DNA of 64,000 bases from Brasenia schreberi (GCA_036023115.1 JAYKKT010000091.1:28524001-28588000); one strand, 5' to 3'. Positions 1 to 11,544 are shown, numbered from the stretch's first letter. Notes: generated by a model from the sequence alone, not told the origin. Program-made: numbers and translations.

Positions 1-548
1 ATGAACCTCATATGATCATCTTTTCACTGTAAACTTTTTGTTATTTTTAGATATTCAGAAGTTATTTAAAAAAATCTGAAAACAAGTTTTTAAAATAGAA
101 CTAGTTTATGTTTTTCAGAACTTAGAAAAATTTTATTGGAAAGACCTACGCCCACTAATTTGGTTAAGTCATTTGGGTTTGAAAAGTGAATTTCAAAAAC
201 ACATCTGATCAAGATCAATTCTCAAAGCATCTAGGCTGACCCTTGAACACCGGTTGAAGAAGGACTAAGTCGAAAAGATCCCACTTCCCCACAATTGCTC
301 TTAAAGTCAGAAAATACAACTTTGCTAGTTTAAGTAAAACTAGCTAGCACGCTCGCATACGACGTAGTGTGTGAAAGCTTATTTCAAGTCTCTACATAGA
401 CTTTGGAGTAAAGTTTCATATCTACAATATACACACATTGAATTTTCAAATTTTCAACTATCTAACCAGAAGATTTTTTAATTATTTCGATTATATTTTA
501 AAATGATTATATTTTGATTCAAAGTGCTTTAATATTAAGATATTAATG
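1..548. other. intergenic, nothing recognised
   Basis: AT-rich sequence without a plausible gene, tandem repeat or recognisable transposon domain. It ends at the left LTR of the retrotransposon that begins at 549. Confidence 0.6.
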
Positions 549-1095
549 TGATGCGAACTAAACGGTGGTTAGGCATTCTGGTTGCAATGGTTTCTAACCT
601 TCTAGGAATTGTCCACCACAACCAAAAGTGATAAGGACAATGAACCTTATAATCACCACTAAACCCAAGCTAGACAAGTTTAGATGAGATAAGAGGAAGG
701 GAGATATTTCGAAACAATAAAATACCTCCAAATAGAACTGCAATTCATTTCATTCCAATGGCTTAAATAGAGATTACAGAATAGTAATGGCATGCATTAA
801 AAAAAATTGAAAATAGCGCCTAGGAACTAATACTATATGGTTATCCTACAAGCTAAAGAAAATGAGCCTGATTTAATGGTCAACCGGCTCATTGATGAGT
901 ATAGTAATCAACTGATACTGATTTGGATAACCATTTATGAAATCTTACTGGGTTGGTTCTGCCACTGCTTGACTTGTCCTGGACTTACAATTGTGTTATG
1001 TATATACATATCTTGTTCTTGAGATGTGAGCTGATTAAAGCTTGATTTTGAAGCATTTTTAATTTCTTATTTTTTTTGCCTTGATGTCCGCATCA
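549..1095 (-). repeat. 3' LTR of the 549-3629 element
   Basis: Left copy of the terminal repeat. Together with the right copy it shares the blocks around 640-700, 835-960 and 1030-1095. It lacks about 65 bp that the right copy carries near 3465-3520. Confidence 0.85.
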
Positions 1096-2275
1096 TACTC
1101 CCGAGGTTGATAAGGATTTGTCATCAAATTCAATAGTTGTTGATCTTCAATTTTCATGCCAAGGTGATCTTCGATCAGCTGCTTGCAAAGAGTTCTCACC
1201 ACTGTTTACTACAAAATTTTTCTACCAGGACACTAACATGACACGAGACCTACTATACTTAACTAACAAAAGATACAAGATAAACAAATACCTATTATAT
1301 TATAGCTAGACTAGAGAAAACTATGACTCAAGAAGTAAAATTATTTTACTCTAGGTACTATGTATCGAAAATGGAGGGGCTGCTCTTGGAGCTTCAATAT
1401 GCATTACGATGATAAAACTTTCACACACTCATCTTGAGTGAATTAATTAGGCCTGCAATAATATCAAGTGTAAAGACATGAAATAGTATGATTGAGTATA
1501 TCGTATTTTACAAAACAATGATGATATCTTTTGTGGTCAACTATGTATTGGCCTTTCCTTCTTGGTTGAGGTAAGGAATAAACAAGCTAATCTTGAGTTG
1601 CAGACAAAGAGTCGCAGCATGTACTTTAAATATATCATTTACAACATTCAACAAGCAAAACTCCATAACAACACTTACTCTTATTGCACAATCATTCGGT
1701 CCAATGTAGTATTCTTGATTCTTGTGCTTTAATTGCGAGAAACCTGCTTGGATTGCTTGCTTGGCATCAGAGTCTTTACTTAGATGAACCTCATCATTGA
1801 ACTCAAACTCAGACACCTTACTTGAAAACAAGAAGCCAAATTTTGCATTCTTTGCTCACCTTCATTTTCAAGGGCCAGGTTGGAATCCAACTCCTTAAAG
1901 AGAGCATCGTTGGTTTATGATCAATGATAGTCTCTAGTTTCTCATTTGTCGAAACTAATGCAATAATTTTGTCACTTAGATTGAAGTAAGAAGATCGAGT
2001 CTCTTTTGGTGTACAACTCTCTTTCTTGGAATTTTGTTCTAGATTGAGAAAAACGAGATCGATCTTTTTTCTTGCTCAAGAACAACAAGATTTGGCTTAG
2101 AATTCAGACTAGTGTTCTCGGGCTCCTTTTTGTTATGCTCTGGACTTAGTGATATCATAAGTTATTTTCCTTCTATCTTTCACGAAAGAATAGGTATTGT
2201 GAAACCCATCACAGGTGGTCCTTCGGTCGAACTATCATGGTTGTTTGAGTAATAAGTGATATGCTTCCATGAGAA

Positions 2276-2536
2276 CTACATCACATAGTACTTCATCTCG
2301 ATAGTTCTTCCCAATAGAGAAAGGAATAATAACCTGCTTGGTGATGTCAAACCCGCTTCATTGTTTAACCAATGAATCTTGTACAAAAGAAGATGATCCC
2401 GCACAATCAATTCAAGTTTTTGCACGAGCTTAGTTGAAGTCACATTCGTGTAGCTCCCGCTATCTATGATGATATTATAGACCTTGTTCTTGATAATGCA
2501 GTGGTGTGGAACAAGTTCTCTCGATATTCGTAACAA
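2276..2536 (-). pseudogene. retropepsin (gypsy protease) fragment
   Basis: An 86-residue open frame on the minus strand contains NIIIDSGSYTNV, the active-site D-S/T-G motif of plant Ty3/gypsy aspartic proteases (here DSG), followed by a VQKLEL-like helix and an HWLN segment typical of the gypsy protease-to-RT linker. No start or stop matches a real polyprotein, and the gag and RT on either side are gone. Open frames at 2464-2712 and 1541-1831 on the same strand are probably more of the same decayed polyprotein in other frames, but I could not assign domains to them. Confidence 0.7.
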
Positions 2537-3015
2537 GGTTGAGCTTGCAACTCAAGAGTTTCAAAGACGAGCATTTCGTGCTTATTGAGCATGATGAGAC
2601 TACCTTTGACTTGAGCCCTTTCACATGCCCTTCTAATAACATTCCAATGCCAAGACTGATTTGGGTTTTGTTCAATGATGGTGAGGACTTTGGAGAGAAG
2701 TATGACGTCCAACTAGGTGTGGCATTAGTAATGAAAAGAAAAATGCGAGTTATAGCTAGTGCATGCAGGGGTAGAACAATAGGAAAGGACTGGGCTTATA
2801 GGAAATAAAAGGGCAAAGAAAAATGAATAAAAACTTAGCGAGTGTTGGGTACACACGAAAGAGGCAAGAGGATGGTAATGAGTAAAGGGATGTGGGGTAG
2901 AGTGATAATGGTAATGAGAGAGAAAGAAGATAAGGATGAGACATGTTAGAGAAGATAGAATGAAAATTGGTTACCTGGTATTGTAAATCCTCTCTATCTC
3001 AATGAAAGCACCAAA

Positions 3016-3629
3016 TGATGTGAACCGAACGGTGGTTAGACATTCTAGTTGCAATATTTTCTAACCTTACAGGAATTCTCCATCACAATCAGAACTGATA
3101 AGGATAATGAACTTGGTAATCGCCACTAAACCCAAGCTAGACGAGTTTAGATGAGATAAGGGGAAGGGAGATACTTCCAAACAACAAAATGCCTATATAC
3201 ATAACTGCAATTTGTTTCATTACAATGGCTTAAATAGAGATTACAAAGCAATAATAATAGACATTAGAACAAGTTGGAAATAACACCTAGGAACTAATAC
3301 TATATGGTTATCCTACAAGCTAAGGGAAATGAGCCTGATTTAATGGTCAATTGGCTCATTAATGAGCATAGTAATCAAGTGGTATTGGGTTGGACGACCA
3401 TTTATGAAATCTTATTGGGTTGGATCTGCCACTGCTTGACTTGTCCTAGACTTAGAATTGTGTTATTGGTCTCGGGGTTCGACTTGGATGAATTATATCC
3501 TCAATATTATAATGATTCCTAAATATGTATATATATACATATCTTCTTCTTGAGATGTGACCTAATTAAAGCTTGACTCTAGGGCATTTTCACTTTTATG
3601 TTTTTTTTTCAGCCTTGATATCCGTATCA
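3016..3629 (-). repeat. 5' LTR of the 549-3629 element
   Basis: Right terminal repeat, matching 549-1095. It carries an extra segment around 3465-3520 that the left LTR lacks. Confidence 0.85.
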
Positions 3630-3654
3630 TAAGGTTATAATACTGGTATGGGGT

Positions 3655-3990
3655 GACTTATACCTAGACATGAACCACTTACTTTGGTGTCCTTGGAACC
3701 AAACCGAAACAGAACTATGACCAGGCTGGTTCCGGTTCCGATTACAGTTGGAGTCCTAAAGCGCTCAGAACCATAAAAAAATCTTATAAAAATTCAAATT
3801 TTAGAACTAAAAAATACATAACCAGCAATTTGGAACCACTGATTCCGGTTCCATAGAAGATGGAAACAGTTTCCAGTCTGGCCTGACCAGTTCCTGGACC
3901 GACCTGATTCCGTTTGAAACCACCAGGTCGGTTCCCAACGGGCCATGTTCTACCCGTACCGACTGAGAACCAAGTCCATACCATCCCTGC
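3655..3990. mobile_element. decayed hAT-like non-autonomous element (GGTTCC-rich)
   Basis: Begins with CTAGACATGAACC and ends near GGGCCATGTTCTACC, a weak inverted match. The ends carry many copies of GGTTCC/GGAACC in both orientations, such as GGTTCCGGTTCCGATTAC. Similar material lies at 7640-7750 and 10128-10607. No coding sequence and no clear target duplication. The assignment to hAT rests only on the subterminal-repeat look. Confidence 0.4.
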
Positions 3991-4800
3991 AGGCAAAGCA
4001 GTGGTGCAGTGCAAATTTTGAAGTCAGGGTAGGGGTTTGTATAGGTACTAGGCATCGCCGGCCCGCCGCACGGCCACCCTAAGTAAGGAATCACTTACAA
4101 CTAACCGTCGAACTTTGAAACTCTCTTTTCCACAATATTCTCTCACAAGAAGGAATCCCAAAATAAACAACCAACACCTAAAATACGGTGCAAGTTGCCG
4201 TAAAATATGGTCACCTGCATTGAGAGTAAAAGAAAACAAGTGCGCAGGCCACATTCATTTGTTTATTGAAAGATAGGTAGTTTTGCCAGTGAAGAGTCAT
4301 GTTGTTCTAGTATTATAAGAATTGGAAAGGTTACACGACTCTGCCTCAAATCATTGAAGACAGGAAGGTCCCTTGAACATCATGAGGTCGGTTCTTTAAG
4401 AGAGAGTATTTTTTATTTAAAACTTGTGGGTGGTGGTGGTTTTTAGGCATAAAACTTAAGAACGTGCATGCACCTCTTGCGGCCACACACTCTCTCTCTC
4501 TCCAAATTAGATGCATTTCTCCTTCAAGTGGAAAGTAGATTTTCGTTTCAGGGAAACGCATTAAATTAAGATGGACAAAAGTAAGGAGGAACTGGTGACG
4601 GATTCATGAACTAATCGACTGTTGAAAGACATTGGCATCATTAAGTGGGAAGGCATGCTTAGGACAATGTGTATCCATTTAGTTATTCTCTTGAAAGGAA
4701 GCAAGTTAAAATGGAAACATAAAGGACTACTTACATTGCATCAACTTTCCCTGCTTGAGTGTAATACCAGCATTAGTGCTCAAAAGTAATAATACTGCAA
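3991..4800. other. intergenic, nothing recognised
   Basis: No gene or transposon domain found. A short (CT)n run lies near 4490-4500. Confidence 0.5.
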
Positions 4801-4805
4801 CTCAT

Positions 4806-4935
4806 CTCTCTCTCTCTACATGTATGTACATATATATACATACATACATATATATATATATATACATACATATATATATATATAATAGTATATGCTCAAT
4901 CCAATCCATGTATATATATATATATATATAGTGGT
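4806..4935. repeat. interrupted CT/TA microsatellite
   Basis: Short (CT)n followed by interrupted (TA)n and TACATA runs. It borders the MITE-like element at about 4952-5125. Confidence 0.8.
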
Positions 4936-4951
4936 ATATGCTTAATCCAAT

Positions 4952-5125
4952 CTATGCATAAATTTACTCAAACATCTCAATGGTGAGAAGTTAATCTAAA
5001 GAAGTGATTCTACCATTCTGCATTAAATGTGAGTATGAGTAGTATAACGATCTTTTTGGATTCAAATCTTCATGGTTGATCACATGGATCAAATGATCAA
5101 GATGTTTGAGAAGATTTACATATAG
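4952..5125. mobile_element. MITE-like element with inverted ends (family B)
   Basis: The left end reads TGCATAAATTTACTCAAACA. The right end, reverse-complemented, reads TGTAAATCTTCTCAAACATC, so the two are imperfect inverted repeats. Related ends occur at 16801-17003. It is bordered on the left by (TA)n. Non-coding. Confidence 0.5.
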
Positions 5126-5191
5126 ATGGTGATTGAGCACGAACCACTATCTCTCTTCCCTTTTCTCTCTCTGTCTCTTATAGTAAAACTA

Positions 5192-5355
5192 ATGCATCCT
5201 GACACGTGTTCACTTATGTTCATCGGATACTTTTGGTTGGTATAAATGTAATTTCAAATTTTTAAGGGTTTTGAAAAAGTACCCAAAATTTTTTATTACA
5301 ATAATGGCACCCAAAATGTGGACGAGTGTCAGCATTGGCAGGATCCAATCACTCT
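5192..5355. mobile_element. microsatellite-associated MITE (family A), copy 1
   Basis: Right end GGATCCAATCACT abuts a CT/TA tract. Reverse-complemented, it gives AGTGATTGGATCC followed by TGCCAATGCTGACAC. The left end reads ATCCTGACACGTGTTCAC. The interior has the shared block GGTATAAATGTAATTTCAAA seen in other copies (about 11545-11665, 15439-15614). Non-coding. Confidence 0.5.
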
Positions 5356-5369
5356 TTCTCTCTATATAT

Positions 5370-6160
5370 ATGTATATATATACACAAATACATACATAAA
5401 TGTCTTTTCCTAGACATGTTGACATATGCATACTTCTGTGCTTTCATTTAAGTTTGCAAATGATGATTATACTGCTACTTTTAAATGGGTGCAGTGTGTT
5501 AGGGTGAATTGTGATCAAGCAAGCTGTATTATGCTGAGATAGAAAACTAGCTTTTAGCGATGTGAGCAATCATTTTAGAGAACGTTAACCAAGTTGTAGT
5601 TGTCAAATATGGCAAGAGCCTTACGAAACAAATAAGCTGAGAAACGAGAAGAGACTTGCATTTTCATTATCATCTCATCAAACAATACAAAGCTGAGCTA
5701 CAATGGATTGTTTTATGTGGTTTACGCGATGAGCCTATATAAGCTTTCGAACGAAATATGGAGCCAACAACAAGCTCGTTCGTACTTACATATATGGAGC
5801 ACCTAGAAACAAAAGCCATTTGAATTCTCTGTCCATCCAATCCAAGATAGGTTTCTTAATTTTATACAAATCATTGTCGCATGTGCGGCAGTTTGTCCAG
5901 ACATTTTTAGTTGGTTCAGTATAATGCTATGTACCATCATATTTACTACGGGGCTATGTTATTCCCAAGCCTAAGTTAGCATTTCGTGCATGCATTGCAC
6001 CTAGGCTTAGCTGCCATTTTGTTTTTATTATGTATTGCCAGTATAGTTTTATGTTTCTTTAATGGCGTAATTCAAGAAATCCATGGACGAATCCTACTGG
6101 AGAGAGTTCTAAAGTACATATCATAATTCACTTCAAATACACACACTCTCAAAGTATATA
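5370..6160. other. intergenic, nothing recognised
   Basis: No coding potential, terminal repeats or tandem structure that I can identify. Confidence 0.5.
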
Positions 6161-6164
6161 TATA

Positions 6165-6292
6165 GTGATTGGTTCCTACCCACCACTAACGTTTGGAGCA
6201 TGGCATGAGTGTAATAATATTATCATTCATACTTTTAAAATTACACTCATGCTACTAAAAAACAATGGTCAAATGGTGGACAAGATTTCCTT
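6165..6292. mobile_element. microsatellite-associated MITE (family A), copy 2
   Basis: Left end GTGATTGGTTCCTACCCACC directly follows (TA)n. The right end GGTGGACAAGATTTCC is followed by TA-rich sequence. The ends are imperfect inverted repeats and the interior has the AAAAAACAATGG block of the family. Confidence 0.5.
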
Positions 6293-6836
6293 TATATATC
6301 CTATATATATCTTATACATATACATGTATGTGCATGAGAATTACAAATAAGAAAATGTAATGCTATTCAGTCACATTCCACCCTGTAAGGCTGTTTATTC
6401 ATCTGCTTATTTAGGACCTCTACATTCTCACATATGAACAAATTATAGCAACCGACTACATTAGGTGCGGATGTGGGTAATGAAGTTAGAGAGACACAAT
6501 GAGTTGAAGGAAAAACTAAGGATATTAAGAATTAACTTTAAATTGTAAAATTCAAGTAAAGAGAAAGCTCTAAATATAGTTAGAATCATTATAAAGAACT
6601 TGAAGAAAAGTATGGTAGAGTCAAAGCAATATGAAGGCCCTGCGATTTGTGAAAATAGTATTGGAAAAAGATATTTTTAACATGTGCTTATTCATCCCAA
6701 ATGTAATTTAGAAAAGGTATAAAGAAACTCTTGGGGAGTTTGATAAGGTGATCCAGAGAGTCAAACAAACAGGTTTCCTTTGGAGATTTGAATGGTTTCT
6801 TACTTTTACCATATATGTTGTATGAACCCTTTATAG

Positions 6837-7062
6837 CACGGATGGCAACGGGGTGGGGTGGGGTGGGGTGGGGTGGGGTTTTCACTCCACCCGCACCTGC
6901 CTCTCACTTTCTGGTTACAACCCGACCCCACCCCATGTCAAATTATAAAAATATTTGTAAAAAAACATTTGAAATTATATATTTTCATAAAATATAAATA
7001 TTTATAATATTTTATATTATTGAACTAATATTATGTATATATAGTTATGCTTATATAAAAAA

Positions 7063-7146
<84 letters not shown>

Positions 7147-7216
7147 GGGGTGGAGTGGGTTTTCCCTCAAAAATCTGCCCCACATGACATGGGGTGGGTG
7201 AGAATTGCCATCCCTA
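6837..7216. mobile_element. hAT MITE with perfect 8-bp target duplication
   Basis: The 380-bp element is flanked by CTTTATAG on both sides (6829-6836 and 7217-7224). The left end is CACGGATGGCAACGGGG. The right end, reverse-complemented, is TAGGGATGGCAATTCTC. The two share GGATGGCAA, a hAT-type terminal repeat. The left arm holds five consecutive GGGGT units (about 6849-6878), and the centre is a long (TA)n run (about 7063-7140). It has no coding sequence, so it must be mobilised by a transposase elsewhere. Confidence 0.85.
7063..7140. repeat. (TA)n microsatellite inside the hAT MITE
   Basis: About 39 uninterrupted TA units near the centre of the MITE. Confidence 0.95.
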
Positions 7217-7639
7217 CTTTATAGTTAATATTATTTTAAGAAAGTACTCATGAGGACAAAGAGTGATTCCTCAAATACAAATTAACCATCTTTTGTATGA
7301 AGGCAAAGAAATAATTGTATTGTAAGGATCTCATTGTCATCCAGAGAGGGAATTTAACCACGAAAAATTAACAATGGAATCAAAGTAATTAAATCATATA
7401 AAACTTAGAGTAAATGGTGCAATCTTATGTAAGTTAGGATGTGTAAAAAGAAGAGAAGGGAAGTACTACTCACAGATGGTGACATTAAGTCGATATGAAA
7501 GAATTAATGTGAAATGAAAAAAGAGATGATGAATGAATGAAGAGTACAATAACACCCATATATAGTATATATAATAGGAGAATAAAGATATTTAAAATCA
7601 TGCCAGTTATAAGATGTCAAGTTAATGAGTTATATTAGA

Positions 7640-7750
7640 CATTTTACCCAGAACCGGACCAGGTGAGTCTCGGTTTTGGGTTCATCTGGTTCTTGGCCCA
7701 GTTTGGTTTCGGTTGGAACCACCAGGCCAGTTAAGAACCAGCCATATCTA
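7640..7750. mobile_element. GGTTCC-rich hAT-like fragment
   Basis: Starts ACCCAGAACCGGACC and ends AACCAGCCATATCTA. The terminal GCCATATCTA is shared with the element ending near 10607, and the interior with 3655-3990. Confidence 0.4.
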
Positions 7751-7849
7751 AATTACATTATTAAACTAAGAGAAAATATGAGTAAAAGAATGTTAAACAA
7801 CTACCCGAACCAATAGAAAGCTAACATAAATTTAGGCTAGAGATCCATT

Positions 7850-8066
7850 ATTAAAATTGTTCACTTATCAACACAATTAACTCGAACACTTTGGGGCCAA
7901 GAAGGAAAACCTGAACATGATGTTTAAAAAAGGCCAACAATATGGTACCAAAATACAGAGCAGGGAACATTACATTAAAGGTTACTTCTTGCATAAATTT
8001 ATCGAATAAGGGCATCCAATTTCTGTTAAGATTCATAGAGAGCTAATTCATTTCTTTGATATTTAT
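7850..8066 (+). pseudogene. ancient LINE reverse-transcriptase fragment, copy 1
   Basis: Diverged copy of the stretch at 9540-9770: both have CACTTTGGGGCCAAGAAGG-like and CAATATGGTACCAAA blocks and end in TTTCTTTGATATTTATAA. The second copy translates to RT-like sequence, so this is taken as a more decayed part of the same LINE lineage. It directly adjoins the 3' tail of the younger LINE at 8068. Confidence 0.5.
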
Positions 8067-8067
8067 A

Positions 8068-9494
8068 ACAACAACAACAACTAAGCCTTTTCCCATACTA
8101 GACGGGGTCGGCTACATGGATTCTTTGTTTCCACATATCCTATTGTGTGTCATGTTAGGAGTTAACTCCCAATAAGCTAGATCATTCTTTATTGTTTCTT
8201 TCCAAACTTTTGTGGTCATCCTCTACCTCTTTTAATACTTTCCAAATTTAGTTTTTCTAACCTTCCTACAGGTTCTTCTTTTGATCTTCTTTCTATATGT
8301 CAAAACCATCTTAAAAGATGTTCTCTCATTTTATCCTCTATTGGTGTCACTCCTAATTTGTTTCTAATAACCTCATTATGTATACGGTCTTTTCTTGTAT
8401 GACCACTCATCCATCTCAACATCTTCATTTCTGTCACAGACATCTTTTGTACATGTTGATGATTAACTACCCAACACTCAGAACCATAAAACATGGCAGA
8501 CCTAATTGCTGCTCTATAATATTTACCTTTTAATTTTAATGGTATCTTCTTATCACAAAGAATACCTGATACCCATCTCCATTTTAACCAACCAACATTT
8601 ATTCTATATGTAACATCTACATCAATTCTTCCATCACTCTGAAAAATTGGCCCTAGGTATTTAAAACTTTCCTTTTGGGGAATGCAATGTGTGCCAATTT
8701 TAATTTCTATGTCATTTGAAGTAACCAAATGATCAAACTTACATTCCATATATTCTGTCTTTGTTCTACTAAGTTGAAGGCCTTTGCTTTCTAATGTTTC
8801 TCTCCATAGTTCCAATTTTCTATTAACTTTTTTCTTAGACTCCTCCACTAATACAATGTCATCTGCAAATAACATACACCAAGGTACTTCATCTTGAATA
8901 TGTTTTGTTAACTCATCCATCACCATTATAAATAAGTATGGACTTAAAGTTGATCCTTGATGTAACCCAATATTAACTTCAAAGAAGTCTGTCATTCCTT
9001 CATGAGTCCTCACACATATTTTTGCACCATCATACATGTCTCTTATAAGGTTAATATATGTCAATGGGATACCTCTTTTTTTCAAAGTTCTCCGAAGAAC
9101 CTCCCTCAATACCCTATCATAAGCTTTTTTTAGATCAATAAATATCATGTGAAGGTCTTTCTTTTTTGCTCTAAAATGTTCCATAAGACATCTCAAAAGG
9201 TGAATCGCTTCAATAGTAGATTTGCCTGGCATGAATCCAAATTGGTTCTCTGTTGTACTTGATACTTGTCTTAACCTACGTTCGATAATTCTTTTCCATA
9301 ATTTCATAGTATGACTCATTAACTTGATACCTCGATAATTCGCACAATTTTGAATGTCTCCCTTGTTCTTATATATGGGTATAAGTGTACTTGCTCTCCA
9401 TTCCTCGGGCATCTTTTGGTTTTTCCATATTTCATTAAATAGTCTTGTGAGCCAAGTGATTCCTATTTCTCGTAGTCTTGTGAGCCAAGTGATT
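8068..9494 (-). mobile_element. RTE-clade LINE, 5'-truncated copy A
   Basis: On the minus strand the element ends with GGCTTAGTTGTTGTTGTTG, the (TTG)n tail typical of plant RTE LINEs. Its 3' non-coding part follows a long RT frame. At the 5' end the element is truncated, and the last 21 nt, AGTCTTGTGAGCCAAGTGATT, occur twice (9441-9461 and 9474-9494) separated by 12 bp. No clear target duplication was found. The copy lacks the endonuclease domain and the N-terminal half of the RT. Confidence 0.9.
8300..9412 (-). pseudogene. RTE-type reverse transcriptase, truncated ORF
   Basis: 370 residues remain open. They contain the RT motifs in order: FIDLKKAYDRV (about residues 91-101), the LHQGSTLSPYLF block (150-161) and FADDIVLV with the catalytic DD (182-189), then a C-terminal part with FYGSECW and RTE-typical LRWMSGHTRKDRI. 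The family makes cDNA by target-primed reverse transcription in the nucleus. The endonuclease and early RT blocks are absent and the frame runs into a truncated 5' end, so the protein cannot be functional alone. It is the longest intact RT frame in the window, and the same protein at 24.4-26.5 kb is broken by frameshifts. Confidence 0.9.
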
Positions 9495-9539
9495 ACTTTT
9501 GGTTTTTACAACAAAAATGGTAAAAAATAATCCTTTTTT

Positions 9540-9770
9540 TACTGTTAAGATGGTTTACTTATCAAGATCATTAACTCAATACTTTGGGGCCAAGAAGAAG
9601 TTCAACATAATGTTTGTTAATTTAGAAAAATCCCACAATATGGTACCAAATATAGATCAGAAAACCTTATTTTTAAAAAAATTACTTCTTGTGTAAATTG
9701 ATTGAGTAAAGAGCATACAAAACTTGTGTTAAGATTGATGAAGAACTAATGGATTTCTTTGATATTTATA
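9540..9770 (+). pseudogene. ancient LINE reverse-transcriptase fragment, copy 2
   Basis: The plus-strand reading includes FGAKKKFNIMFVNLEKSHNM, a decayed form of the RTE block A ([19 protein letters not shown] seen intact at 25.4 kb). It is oriented opposite to LINE copy A and matches 7850-8066 at the DNA level. Confidence 0.55.
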
Positions 9771-10127
9771 ATACTATAAACGCCAAAGTTAAAACTGGCA
9801 ATGTACATCCCAAGAAAGATAACGCCAAAAATCTTGGTTGTTATGGTGCCAACTGTATGAGAGAACTATCCTATTTGCTCAAAACTAAAAGGTAAACTAA
9901 AGTGACAAAAATTTACCCTTTATAATGTTGTGCAATAGTTAGTGAACATCACTGTGTATAGAAGAAGATGTTAGTGACAAAAATAAAGATGTTGAGGTTG
10001 ATATAAAGAGTCAATATGTAATGTAATACCAATAAAAAATTGATGTGACACTAATAAAATATAAAGATAATGAGACACATAGTAATGACGGTGTTAGACC
10101 ACCTTTCTCTTGACTCCACTAGATAGA
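9771..10127. other. intergenic, nothing recognised
   Basis: AT-rich, no features identified. Confidence 0.5.
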
Positions 10128-10607
10128 TATGTTTGGTTCTGATTTGCCTGAAACCTAGAATCATAATTGAACCGCTTGGAGGTGGTTCCAGTTTCGGTTT
10201 TAGAAAAATCGGTTTTGGAGTGGCTCCGGTTTCGTTATAAAAAACTGTTTCAATACTATGGGGATCAACTTCAAAAATTTATTTTTGCAACAGAGTAGTG
10301 CCATTCTAGGGAGTTAACTCCAACCAAATGGGTCAACGGAAAAGAGTTCTGCCGTTAGGCCAACAAATTGCTTGTGAGCAGGTGTAATCTATACACCTAA
10401 ATAAAGCATTTGTTTTTGAAATACAAAAGTAATAAAGCTCTTTTACAAGAGCACACAGTGCGTCCTATGGGAATCAAACTCTCCACCAGATACGCCAGTG
10501 GAGAGAGCTCCATACCATTCGACTAACACTCGTTTTGAACCATAACCGAACCAAGTGGTCCCCCGTCCCGATTATGGTTCAGTGGCTGGTTCGGATTGGC
10601 CATATCT
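10128..10607. mobile_element. hAT-like non-autonomous element interrupted by a SINE
   Basis: The left end TAGATATGTTTGGTTC and the right end, reverse-complemented GGTAGATATGGCC, share TAGATATG. GGTTCCGGTTTCGG-type repeats lie near both ends, as at 3655-3990. Its middle is replaced by a tRNA-derived SINE candidate. No convincing target duplication. Confidence 0.4.
10280..10535 (-). mobile_element. tRNA-derived SINE candidate
   Basis: On the minus strand a polymerase III box A match, TAGTCGAATGG (10515-10525), is followed after 34 nt by a box B match, AGTTTGATTCC (10470-10480). This spacing is normal for tRNA genes and SINEs. The 5' end would be near GAGTGTTAGTC. No intact tRNA fold is evident and the 3' end is uncertain. 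It lies inside a GGTTCC-type element. Confidence 0.55.
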
Positions 10608-10675
10608 ACCAGATATTGGGTATGAGTTCGATTATCAGGACGGGTCGAGGTGGGCGGAGAAAAATGTGGACCCGG

Positions 10676-10677
<2 letters not shown>

Positions 10678-10737
<60 letters not shown>

Positions 10738-10738
10738 G
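10678..10738. repeat. compound (CA)n(TA)n microsatellite
   Basis: About 16 CA units followed by about 12 TA units. More TA-rich sequence continues to about 10870. Confidence 0.95.
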
Positions 10739-11309
10739 TTTTTCAATTACATATTTATATTTACATGTTATATATAATATATTACATATATAGATGTATA
10801 GTTATTCAATTACATGTATATATATTTTTTCATTATATATATATATATATTATATGTGTATATATATGTAATTTTTTATTACATGGGTATGTGTGTATGG
10901 CTTGTTGAAGCTTAAAATGTTGTGATTGGATTTGGATTTTAAACAGATTTGGATCAGGTCTTATAAACAAAAAAAAAGCTAATGACATAAATAAGTTAAC
11001 ATTAGACATTTAAAAAGGTAATAGGAGGAAGCTCCTTCAAGAAGGTACAAGAGACTGGATGGTACTTCTACCATGTCAAGCACAAAAGAACTTAACGGTT
11101 ATGTAGCCGGCACCAATTAGTGCAGTGAAAGCGCGGTGAAGTATTGCTTTTGGATTCGAGTTTGAATGTATACAACGGAAATCATTGTTTGCTATGCATA
11201 TGAAATTTTTCTCAAAGATAAGTGCCGGCATTACTATGTTTTCAACTATGGAACCAATGCACATATCGTTAGTTCTGTCAAAACAGTAATGTGCACTCTC
11301 TTCTTTTTT

Positions 11310-11425
11310 TCCTTTTACAAAGGGAGGTCAAAGCCTTACTACACACGCATACACTTCTTGGGAAATCAAACCTCCGACCTACAACGTAAGAGTCAGAGAT
11401 TCCTGCCTGTTACACCCTCTTTTTG
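11310..11425 (-). mobile_element. possible SINE fragment
   Basis: On the minus strand, GGAGGTTTGATTTCCC resembles a B box, but the A box is not clear. Weak call. Confidence 0.25.
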
Positions 11426-11544
11426 TTTGTTTATATATACATAAATATATATAGAGAAGTAAAACTGATGATATAAAAACAAACACAAAGATAAATCATG
11501 ATAGTAGATGAGTTAGGCGGTAGTTTATATATATATATATATAT

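Larger units (their letters stand above)
549..3629 (-). mobile_element. short LTR retrotransposon with two LTRs, pol missing
   Basis: Two direct repeats bound the element: 549-1095 (547 bp) and 3016-3629 (614 bp). Both start TGATG and end ATCA, and they share long nearly identical stretches. The flanking 5-mers TAATG (544-548) and TAAGG (3630-3634) could be a target duplication with one mismatch. Read on the minus strand, the right repeat is the 5' LTR. It is followed at once by TTTGGTGCTTTCATTG, a possible primer-binding site. A purine stretch CTCGGGAGTA abuts the left (3') LTR. The 1.9-kb interior holds a decayed Ty3/gypsy-like protease region but no reverse transcriptase, RNase H or integrase, so the element could move only with enzymes from elsewhere. 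LTR divergence (substitutions plus a 60-70 bp length difference) suggests it is not recent. Confidence 0.85.

Noticed and set aside
10535..10908. Frames with runs of His-Thr and Ile-Tyr
   Set aside because: Produced by (CA)n and (TA)n microsatellites; the same holds for 11730-11978, 14987-15298, 16082-16655 and 16994-17191.
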